Assembly (NCBI RefSeq): GCF_050749815.1
Contig: NZ_CP192735.1
Location: 3,534,001 to 3,598,000 of the forward strand
Direction of reading: 5' to 3'
Length of the DNA: 64,000 bases
Origin: Dyella_A sp050749815
GTDB taxonomy: Bacteria > Pseudomonadota > Gammaproteobacteria > Xanthomonadales > Rhodanobacteraceae
Positions 38,305-45,851 of the stretch are shown piece by piece; within the stretch, counting starts at the first letter, position 1; the number at the start of each line of letters is the position of its first letter. The position numbers were made by a program, and so were the translations under genes. The notes beneath the pieces are model-generated. The model did no database searches, was not told the DNA's origin, and worked only from the letters and a program-made list of their open reading frames with translations.

Positions 38305-38936
38305 CCCGCCTGGTGCTGAAGCCGCGCGACAGCCGGCTCGCCGCGATCGGCCTGCTGCTGGTAGTGCTGGTGATCGCCTACTTCGCCCTGCTGCACTGGT
38401 GGTTCGTGGCGCCGCTGCGCGCGATCGACGCCCAGATGGCCGACCTGCGCGACACCCAGGGTCGCTACGCCGCCGCCATCGCGCAGAAGCCCGAGCTGGA
38501 AAAACGCATCGCCACGCTGGGTGCCGGCCAGGCTGCCAGCAGTGCGTTCCTGCCCGAGGACGATCCCAACGCCGCCAGCGCCGGCCTGATGCAGCGCGTG
38601 GTCGACGTTGCCGCCGCGCATCCGCGCAACGGCGGCTGCGAGGTGACCCAGAAGATGCCCCTGCCCGAACCGCCCCCCGACAGCTCCGAGCCCTACCGCA
38701 AGGCCGCGGTGAGCATCAGCCTGCGCTGCGATATCGAGCCGCTCAGCGCCGTGCTGCACGACCTGGAGCAGGGCACGCCGTACCTGTTCGTGGGCGACCT
38801 GAGCATCTTCCGCAACCCGGTGATCACCCAGCAGAACGCGCAGGCGCCGCTGGAAGTGCAGTTCACCCTCACCGGCTACGTGCGCCCGTCACGGAACACC
38901 CCGCCACCGCCCGCCGCGACTGGAGCCGCGCCGTGA
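38301..38936 (+). CDS. gspM: Type II secretion platform protein GspM
   Basis: A 211-residue bitopic protein with one N-terminal membrane helix (about 14-34), a coiled coil and a periplasmic ferredoxin-like domain. It belongs to the Xanthomonas-type GspM group (XpsM-like), which resembles PilO. It overlaps gspL and gspN by four bases each. Confidence 0.88.
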   Translation: MTRLVLKPRDSRLAAIGLLLVVLVIAYFALLHWWFVAPLRAIDAQMADLRDTQGRYAAAIAQKPELEKRIATLGAGQAASSAFLPEDDPNAASAGLMQRVVDVAAAHPRNGGCEVTQKMPLPEPPPDSSEPYRKAAVSISLRCDIEPLSAVLHDLEQGTPYLFVGDLSIFRNPVITQQNAQAPLEVQFTLTGYVRPSRNTPPPPAATGAAP

Positions 38937-39652
38937 GGGCGGCCGCACAACGTCGCCTCACACCCGGCCTGGTGCTGCTGGCCGCGGTGCTCGGTGCGCT
39001 CTTCGTGGCGCTGTTGCTGGGCGCCGGGCAGGGCGTGCGCTGGAACAAGCCGCGCGCGGTAGCGCCCTTGCCGCCGCCGGGGCGCGGCGCCGCCCTGCCG
39101 CCGCCGCAGCCGCTGGATCGCTACGCGCTGGTCTGGCAGAAACCGCTGTTCAGCCCGGACCGACGCCCGGCGGCGCTGGCCGATGCCGGGGGAGCGGTGG
39201 GTGATCTGGCGCTCACCGGCGTGATCCTCACCCGCGACGTGCACATTGCGCTGGTGCACGACAAGAGCAACAACCGCGACCTGCAGATCGTCGAGGGCCG
39301 GGCCACGCCCGACGGCCGCTGGACGCTGGTGGAAGTGCATCCGCGTGCCGCGGTGTTCGACGCGCCCGACGGCCGTGTCGAGCTGAAGCTGCCGGCCGGC
39401 GCGCCGTTCGACAAGACCGCCGCACCGCCGGACAGCGCGCCGGGCGCTGCTGAAATGCGTCAGGGCCTGGTGGAGCCCAATGCAGATAACGCGGGGGATC
39501 GCCGCATGGGCATCAGCCCGCATGCGGGTCGCGCCCAGCGCGCACGTCAGACCCAGGCCGAGCTGCAGGCGGAGCGCATCCGCCAGCTCAATGCCGTTAT
39601 CCAGAAACGTCGGGCCGAGCAGGCTGACTCGACCCAGCAAGGAGTTCGTTGA
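38933..39652 (+). CDS. gspN: Type II secretion protein GspN (XpsN-like, GspC homology region)
   Basis: A 239-residue bitopic protein with a membrane helix at 11-31, a proline-rich linker and a periplasmic domain resembling the GspC homology region (KPLFSPDRRP, then LTGVILTRDVHIALV). The C-terminus is a charged helix. In Xanthomonas, XpsN links the inner-membrane platform to the secretin XpsD. No separate gspC exists here, so this protein probably takes that role. GTG start within the gspM stop. Confidence 0.85.
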   Translation: MRAAAQRRLTPGLVLLAAVLGALFVALLLGAGQGVRWNKPRAVAPLPPPGRGAALPPPQPLDRYALVWQKPLFSPDRRPAALADAGGAVGDLALTGVILTRDVHIALVHDKSNNRDLQIVEGRATPDGRWTLVEVHPRAAVFDAPDGRVELKLPAGAPFDKTAAPPDSAPGAAEMRQGLVEPNADNAGDRRMGISPHAGRAQRARQTQAELQAERIRQLNAVIQKRRAEQADSTQQGVR

Positions 39653-41964
39653 TGGTCCGCACGCTGAAGTCCCCGCTGTTCCGACTCGTCGCCCTCGCCG
39701 GTGCCGTTTGGCTGGCGGGTTGCGCCACGCTGCCGCCGCCGCCCGACGACGGCGCGCTGCAGCGCGAGGCGATGGCCGGCACCGAGAAGCCGGCGCCCGC
39801 CCCCCAACCGTTGAACACTTCCGTCGACACCGCCAGCACTGCGGCGGTGCAGCCGCAGGTGAGCGCGGGCAGTGGCCAGTTCATTCGCCCTACCGCGCTG
39901 GCCACGCCGCGCCCGGCGGCCAAGGGCGACGGCGCGGTCACTTTCAACTTCGAGAACCAGCCGGTGCAGGCCGTGGTGAAGGCGGTGCTCGGCGACCTTT
40001 TGAAGAAGAACTACACCATCGCCCCCGGCGTGCAGGGCAACATCTCCTTCGCCACCGCCGAGCCGGTCGATTCCAGCCAGGCGCTGCCGATCCTGGAGAT
40101 GCTGCTGTCGTGGACCGGCAACGCGCTGGTCAGCGGCGACGGCGGCTATGTGGTGATACCGGCCAAGGACGCTGCCGCCGGCAACCTGGTGCCGGGGTTG
40201 GGCGCCAGCGCGCCGGCCGGCGGCCTGCAGGCGCGGCTGTTCCCGCTGCACTACATCAGCGCTACCGAGATGCAGAAGCTGGTCAAGCCGTTCGCCCGGC
40301 CCGATTCGGTGCTGCTGGTTGACCCGGCGCGCAACCTGCTGGTGCTCTCCGGCACGCCGCAGGAGCTGGCCAACTACGCGCGCACCGTGCGCACCTTCGA
40401 CGTGGACTGGCTGCGCGGCATGTCGGTGGGCGTGTTCTCGCTCGAGCGCGCCAGCGTCACCGACCTGATGCCCAAGCTCGACAGCCTGTTCGGCAAGGAC
40501 GGCAACACGCCGCTGGCCGGCATGCTGCGCTTCATCCCGATCGAGCGCACCAACGCGCTGGTGGTGATCTCCACCCAGCCGGACTACCTGCGCGAAGTGG
40601 GTGACTGGATCGCCCGCATCGACCGCGGTGGCGGCAACGAGCCGCAGCTGTACGTGTACGACGTGCGCAACATCAAGGCCTCGGACCTCGCCCACTACCT
40701 GGCGCAGATCTACACCGACAACGCCGGCGGCAGCAGTGGCGGCGGCGGTGGCGAAGTCGGCCCCGGGCTCACCGGCGCCACGCTGGGCAACACCGGCGGC
40801 GCCAGCGGCGCGGCGATGGGTAGTAATGCAGGCAGCTTCGGTAATAGTGGTGGCTTCAACAGCAGTGCCAGCGGGCGCGACGGCAGCGCCAGCGGCAGCA
40901 TGGGTGCCAGCGGCCTGGGCAGTAGCAGCGGTGCGTCCGGTGGTGCCGGGGGCGGCAACGGCGGCGCGCTCATCAACAACGTCGGCGGCACCGGTGGCGG
41001 CGGGGATCAGCAGTACAGCTCCGGCGACGGCAGCATCCGCATCAGCTCGGTGGACGCGAACAACCAGCTGCTGGTGCGCGCGCGCCCGTCGCAGTGGAAC
41101 GAGATCCAGGACGCGATCAAGCGCCTGGACAACGTGCCGCTGCAGGTACAGATCGAGACGCGCATCCTGGAGGTGAACCTGACCGGTGAATTCCAGTTCG
41201 GTGTGCAGTGGTATCTGGAAGGATTGATCGGCGGGCACAGCAACAGCGACGGCAGCTACACACCCGGCCAGCCCGGCAACCAGCAGCAGTACGCGCTGGG
41301 TCGCGGCGGTGCCAGCTTCAATCCAGCCAACGATGCGCTGTTCTATTCGTTCGTGAACTCCAATCTTCAGGTGGCCCTGCACGCGATGGAGACCAACGGC
41401 AACACCAAGACGTTGTCCGCACCGTCGATGGTGGTGATGAACAACCAGACCGCGCACATCCAGGTTGGCAACCAGGTGCCGGTGAACCAGACCAGCGTGA
41501 ATCCCGGCGTGGGCACGGCGGTGTACAACCAGGTCAGCTATCTCAACACCGGCGTGATCCTCAATGTGCAGCCGCGCGTGAATCCCGGTGGCCTGGTTTA
41601 CATGAACATCGGTCAGCAGGTAAGCCAGGTCGACCGCAGCCAGGCACCGGTCAACGGCAATCCGACGATCTCGCAGCGCGAGCTGTCGACCCAGGTCGCC
41701 GTGCAGAGCGGCCAGACCGTACTGCTCGGCGGCCTGATCCAGCAGGACGAAGGCGACACCAATACCGGCGTTCCGGGCCTCAACCGCATCCCCCTGCTTG
41801 GTCGCTTGTTCGGCCAGACCAGCCGCAACCACAACCGCACGGAGCTGATCGTGCTGATCACCCCGCGCGTGATCGCCAGCAGCGACGACGCCCGCGACAT
41901 CACCAACGAGTACCAGCAGAAGTTCGAGTCGTTGGCCCCGCTGCGCGCGAAGGCCAAGCCGTAA
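39652..41964 (+). CDS. gspD: Type II secretion outer-membrane secretin GspD
   Basis: A 770-residue secretin lipoprotein: signal peptide with lipobox LAGC (Cys23). N0 and N1-N3 domains follow (N0 near 100-170). A glycine/serine-rich insertion of about 100 residues (361-461) lies within the N3 region. The secretin barrel domain occupies about 490-755, with the signature QVPVNQTSVNPG and TVLLGGLIQ. The ATG at 39652 has AAGGAG at good spacing and shares a base with the gspN stop. It forms the outer-membrane pore of the system. Confidence 0.96.
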   Translation: MVRTLKSPLFRLVALAGAVWLAGCATLPPPPDDGALQREAMAGTEKPAPAPQPLNTSVDTASTAAVQPQVSAGSGQFIRPTALATPRPAAKGDGAVTFNFENQPVQAVVKAVLGDLLKKNYTIAPGVQGNISFATAEPVDSSQALPILEMLLSWTGNALVSGDGGYVVIPAKDAAAGNLVPGLGASAPAGGLQARLFPLHYISATEMQKLVKPFARPDSVLLVDPARNLLVLSGTPQELANYARTVRTFDVDWLRGMSVGVFSLERASVTDLMPKLDSLFGKDGNTPLAGMLRFIPIERTNALVVISTQPDYLREVGDWIARIDRGGGNEPQLYVYDVRNIKASDLAHYLAQIYTDNAGGSSGGGGGEVGPGLTGATLGNTGGASGAAMGSNAGSFGNSGGFNSSASGRDGSASGSMGASGLGSSSGASGGAGGGNGGALINNVGGTGGGGDQQYSSGDGSIRISSVDANNQLLVRARPSQWNEIQDAIKRLDNVPLQVQIETRILEVNLTGEFQFGVQWYLEGLIGGHSNSDGSYTPGQPGNQQQYALGRGGASFNPANDALFYSFVNSNLQVALHAMETNGNTKTLSAPSMVVMNNQTAHIQVGNQVPVNQTSVNPGVGTAVYNQVSYLNTGVILNVQPRVNPGGLVYMNIGQQVSQVDRSQAPVNGNPTISQRELSTQVAVQSGQTVLLGGLIQQDEGDTNTGVPGLNRIPLLGRLFGQTSRNHNRTELIVLITPRVIASSDDARDITNEYQQKFESLAPLRAKAKP

Positions 41965-41970
41965 AGCAAG

Positions 41971-42033
41971 GCATCGCCTGCAAGCAGGCTCCTGCCGCAA
42001 GGCTCCATGCAGGAGCCCGCTCGCGGGCGATGC
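41971..42033. repeat. REP-like inverted repeat pair
   Basis: Two 25-base arms (41971-41995 and 42009-42033) are inverted copies of each other with about three mismatches. Each arm contains its own short dyad (CCTGCAAGCAGG; CCCGCTCGCGGG), the typical form of paired extragenic palindromes. It sits between gspD and hrpB and may also act as a terminator. Confidence 0.7.
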
Positions 42034-42082
42034 TTTCGCTTCTGCGTAAGGCCCAGCCGAGCCAGCACGTATCATCCACGCG

Positions 42083-44599
42083 ATGATTCCGCCGTCCCCC
42101 GCCTTTCCGATCACCCCGCTGCTGCCCGCCATCCGCGATGCGCTCACCGCGCATCCGCGGCTGGTGCTGGAAGCGCCGCCCGGCGCCGGCAAGACCACCC
42201 AGGTGCCGCTGGCACTGCTCGATGCGCCGTGGCTGGCGGGGCAGAAACTCCTGATGCTCGAACCGCGCCGCATCGCCGCGCGCGCCGCCGCGCAGTTCAT
42301 GGCGCAGCAGCTCGGTGAGCCGGTGGGGCAGACGGTGGGCTACTCGATCCGCTTCGAGTCGCGCACCAGTGCGGCGACGCGCGTCGAGGTGGTCACCGAG
42401 GGCATCCTGACGAGGCTGATCCAGGACGATCCAGAGCTCAGCGGCATTGGCGCGATCGTGTTCGACGAATTCCACGAACGGCATCTGGCCGGCGACCTCG
42501 GCGTCGCGCTGGCGCTGGACGTGCAGGCCACGCTGCGACCGGAGCTGCGCCTGCTGGTGATGTCCGCCACGCTGGATGGCGAACGCATCGCCCAGTGGCT
42601 GGATGCGCCCCGCATAAGCAGCCCCGGGCGCAGCTTTCCGGTGCGCATCGAGTACCCGCCGGCGCGCACCCAGGAAAGCGTGGAGCACCACGTGGCGCGC
42701 ATCGCACGGCAGGCGCTGGCGGAGAACGACGGCGACGTGCTGGTGTTCCTGCCCGGCCGGCGCGAGATCGCCCGCGCGCAGACCGTACTGGCCGCCACGC
42801 TCGCCGAGCAGGTGGAACTGGTGCCGCTGCACGGCGAACTCACTCTGGCCGAGCAGCAGCTTGCGTTGAGCCCCGCCGAACCGGGCACCCGTCGCGTCGT
42901 GCTGGCCACCAACGTGGCCGAGTCCAGTGTCACCTTGCCGGGCATCCGTGCGGTGATCGACACCGGCCTGGCGCGCGAGCCGCGCTTCGATCCCAACTCC
43001 GGCTTCACACGGCTGGAGACGGTGACGATCTCGCAGGCCTCGGCCGACCAGCGCGCCGGTCGCGCCGGCCGCGTGGCCGAAGGCACGGCCTATCGCCTGT
43101 GGCCGCAGAGCAAGCGGCTGGAACCTTCGCGCACAGCAGAGATCGCCCAGGCCGAACTGTCCGCGCTGGCGCTGGAGCTGGCCGCGTGGGGCATCACCGC
43201 AGCGAGCGCCGCCGACCTGCCGTGGCTCGATTCGCCGCCGGCTGGTGCGCTGGCGCAGGGACGCGAACTGCTGGCGCTGCTCGGTGCACTGGACCGCGAC
43301 GGCCGCATCACCGCGCTGGGCCGACGCATGCTCGAACTCGGCGCGAGCCCGCGACTGGCCGCCGCCGCGCTGCGCGCCCCGTCCGAGCGCCTTGCCCTCG
43401 TCGCCGACCTGCTGGCGCTGATGGACGCGCGCTCACCGCTGCGCGGCGAGCTGGCGCGCAGCGACGACTTCCGCGCCCGCGTGGGCGCGCTGCACGTGTG
43501 GCGCGATCGTCGCGGTGGCGGACGAGTCGAGGCCGACGTCGGCGCGCTGGCGGCGATCGAACAGGCGGCCAAGGGCTGGCGCCGACGCCTGGACGTGCGT
43601 ACCGCGGCCACGGGCGTGCCGGACAGCCACGCGGTGGGCGACCTGCTGGCGCACGCGTTTCCCGACCGCATCGCCTTTCGCGATGCCAGCCAGCCGCTGC
43701 GCTACACGCTGGCCAACGGCCGCGGCGCGCGCCTGCACGAGCAGACCGCGCTGCTCGGCGAGCCGTGGCTGGTGGCGCTGGACCTGCGCCACGAGGCCCG
43801 TGACAGCCTGATCCTCGCCGCCGCGCCGCTCGATCCGCGTCAGCTCGAGCGCGACTTTCCCGCCGCGTTCGCGCGCGAGCGCGTGCTGCGCTGGAACGAG
43901 GCGCGCGGTGCGGTGGAGGCGTTCGAGGAGCAGCGCTTCGGCGCCATCGTGCTGGAACGGCGCAGCGTGCCGGTGCAGCCGGCCGACGCGCTGCCCGCCC
44001 TGCTCGCCGCGGTGCGCAGCCGCGGACTGGACGCGCTGCCGTGGAGCGACTCGGCGCGCCGGCTGCGCGCGCGCATCCAGGCCTTGCGCGAGTGGATGCC
44101 GGAGCTGGGACTGCCCGACGTCAGCGACGCGCATCTGCTGGCCACGCTGGAGCAGTGGCTGGCGCCGCATCTGGAGGGCAAGCGCGGGCTCGACGCGCTG
44201 GCCGGCGAATCGCTGTCGCAGGCGCTCGCCGCCATGCTCGACTACGAGCAGCGACGCACCCTCGACGCGCAGGTACCCGACCAGCTGGTGGTGCCCAGCG
44301 GGCAGAGTCGTCGGATCGAGTACGCGCCCGGCGAGCCGCCGGTGCTGGCGGTGAAGCTGCAGGAACTGTTCGGCCTCGCCGACACGCCGCGGATCGGCGG
44401 CGGCCGGGTGCCGGTGACGCTGCACCTGCTGTCGCCGGCGGGCCGCCCGATCCAGGTCACGCAGGATCTGAAAGGCTTCTGGGAGCGCACCTACCCGGAG
44501 GTGAAGAAGGAGCTCAAGGGCCGCTATCCGCGCCACCCGTGGCCGGACGATCCGTGGAGCGCCACGCCCACCCATCGGGCCAAGCCGCGCGGCACTTAG
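42083..44599 (+). CDS. hrpB: ATP-dependent RNA helicase-like protein HrpB
   Basis: An 838-residue DEAH/DEFH-type superfamily 2 helicase. Walker A is APPGAGKTTQ (about 31-40), motif II is DEFH near 129, and motif III is SATLDG. The C-terminal helicase motif VI is QRAGRAGR, followed by HA2 and the HrpB-specific C-terminal domain ending WPDDPWSATPTHRAK. HrpB is widespread in proteobacteria; its cellular role is poorly defined. Confidence 0.96.
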   Translation: MIPPSPAFPITPLLPAIRDALTAHPRLVLEAPPGAGKTTQVPLALLDAPWLAGQKLLMLEPRRIAARAAAQFMAQQLGEPVGQTVGYSIRFESRTSAATRVEVVTEGILTRLIQDDPELSGIGAIVFDEFHERHLAGDLGVALALDVQATLRPELRLLVMSATLDGERIAQWLDAPRISSPGRSFPVRIEYPPARTQESVEHHVARIARQALAENDGDVLVFLPGRREIARAQTVLAATLAEQVELVPLHGELTLAEQQLALSPAEPGTRRVVLATNVAESSVTLPGIRAVIDTGLAREPRFDPNSGFTRLETVTISQASADQRAGRAGRVAEGTAYRLWPQSKRLEPSRTAEIAQAELSALALELAAWGITAASAADLPWLDSPPAGALAQGRELLALLGALDRDGRITALGRRMLELGASPRLAAAALRAPSERLALVADLLALMDARSPLRGELARSDDFRARVGALHVWRDRRGGGRVEADVGALAAIEQAAKGWRRRLDVRTAATGVPDSHAVGDLLAHAFPDRIAFRDASQPLRYTLANGRGARLHEQTALLGEPWLVALDLRHEARDSLILAAAPLDPRQLERDFPAAFARERVLRWNEARGAVEAFEEQRFGAIVLERRSVPVQPADALPALLAAVRSRGLDALPWSDSARRLRARIQALREWMPELGLPDVSDAHLLATLEQWLAPHLEGKRGLDALAGESLSQALAAMLDYEQRRTLDAQVPDQLVVPSGQSRRIEYAPGEPPVLAVKLQELFGLADTPRIGGGRVPVTLHLLSPAGRPIQVTQDLKGFWERTYPEVKKELKGRYPRHPWPDDPWSATPTHRAKPRGT

Positions 44600-44603
44600 G
44601 GAG

Positions 44604-44743
44604 GCTCTGACCAACCCTACGCAGGCGCCATCACCCAATCCATTTGAATTGAGCGGGCTGGGCCGTGGCTGTCTGCCCACATGCCTTCGGTCCGCCGTCT
44701 CGACAGACAGCCACGGTGGCACCTGTGTAGGGTCGATCAGAGC
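44604..44743. repeat. Nested inverted-repeat element (140 bp)
   Basis: Outer arms of 26 bases (44604-44629 and 44718-44743) are inverted with about four mismatches. Inner arms of 13 bases (CCGTGGCTGTCTG, 44663-44675, and its exact complement at 44704-44716) lie within. The whole could fold into one long interrupted hairpin. It fills the space between convergent hrpB and the DUF2167 gene, and could be a miniature mobile element or a bidirectional terminator. Confidence 0.65.
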
Positions 44744-44772
44744 ATCCCTCTGCGCGCCGCGCGGCGCGTGCG

Positions 44773-45672
44773 TCACGCCTGCTTGCGGCGGAACAGCTTC
44801 TTGAACAGGCCGGCCACGGCGGCGATGCCGAGCACGATGAATTTCTTGAGCGCCAGCAGCATCACGCCGAGCTTGGCGAACAACCCCGCCTTGGCCGCGA
44901 TGCCGCCGGCGACCAGCGCGCCGATGCCGTAGGCGGCGAGCTTGTCGGTGCTCTTGTCGAAGTCGGTGTAGCGCTGGCCGGCGTCGAAGTCGGTCATCGC
45001 CAGCACCTGCGGCATGTCCGCCTTGACCTGCGCCAGCTGGTCGATGGGCGCCACCGCGTTGAGCGACAGATAGCCCTGCCGGCCCAGCACGCGGATGTCG
45101 TAGTTGAGCGAGTGCCCGCTGCGGCCGTCGTGACTGAAGATCAGGTCGCGCGCCCAGTACAGCTTGTGGCTGGCTTCGTCGTAGTGCGGCGGTTCGGCCC
45201 AGCCGGCCAGTTCCACTTCGGGGAAGCCCTGCTTGCGCCGTTCGGCGTTCTCGTCGTGCGCGCTTTCCTGCATGTCGCGCAGCATCTTGTCGTAGTCGAT
45301 GCCCGCGGCATCGGCGTCGGAGACGTAGCCGTCGTCCACATAGGTCACCACCACCGCCCAGCTGTCCTCATCCAGCAGCACGTGCGGATCATCGCTGGGC
45401 AGGATCATGCCCAGCACGTCCTTGTCCGGCGGGTTGTCCCACAGCTCGCTGAGCACGCGCTGGGCATCGCGCGCGTTGAGGAAGCCGTAGCCCGGTTTCA
45501 GCGCGAGGTGCGCATGGGCGGCGGGAACGGCAACGTTGCCACTGACCGGGTGCAGCGAGGCGAGAAAATGTTCGGCCTGGCTGTCGGCGGCGTCGGCCGC
45601 GTGTCCGGCGAGTGACAGGCAAAGCAAGGCAGCCAGCGCGAAGCGTGCCGGCACGGTATAGCGGCGTGTCAT
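44773..45672 (-). CDS. DUF2167 family membrane protein
   Basis: A 299-residue protein with a signal peptide (about 1-29). The exported domain has the DUF2167 pattern (LLDEDSWAVVVTYVDDGYVSDADA, then LIFSHDGRSGHSLNYDIRVLGRQGYLSLNAVA), and there are two C-terminal membrane helices (about 248-290) before a basic KKLFRRKQ tail. Function unknown in the family. It is transcribed toward hrpB and away from the diguanylate cyclase gene. Confidence 0.88.
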   Translation of the reverse strand: MTRRYTVPARFALAALLCLSLAGHAADAADSQAEHFLASLHPVSGNVAVPAAHAHLALKPGYGFLNARDAQRVLSELWDNPPDKDVLGMILPSDDPHVLLDEDSWAVVVTYVDDGYVSDADAAGIDYDKMLRDMQESAHDENAERRKQGFPEVELAGWAEPPHYDEASHKLYWARDLIFSHDGRSGHSLNYDIRVLGRQGYLSLNAVAPIDQLAQVKADMPQVLAMTDFDAGQRYTDFDKSTDKLAAYGIGALVAGGIAAKAGLFAKLGVMLLALKKFIVLGIAAVAGLFKKLFRRKQA

Positions 45673-45851
45673 GTGTTGTCCCCTGTAGCGTTCGTTCCGT
45701 CGATGCGCGGCCGTGGTGCGGCGCGCGCGGGCGCTCCCCCTCGGCGCGTCCCGGCGATGTTGTACCAGAGCCGACGAGGGACGCCCAGCCGGCGTAATCC
45801 TTCACAAAACCGTACTGCGCAACGTGGCCGGATGTGCTCAGATAGCTTTCA

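Noticed and set aside
39547..42300. A 917-codon minus-strand frame opposite gspD
   Set aside because: It spans two unrelated plus-strand genes and has only low-complexity sequence.
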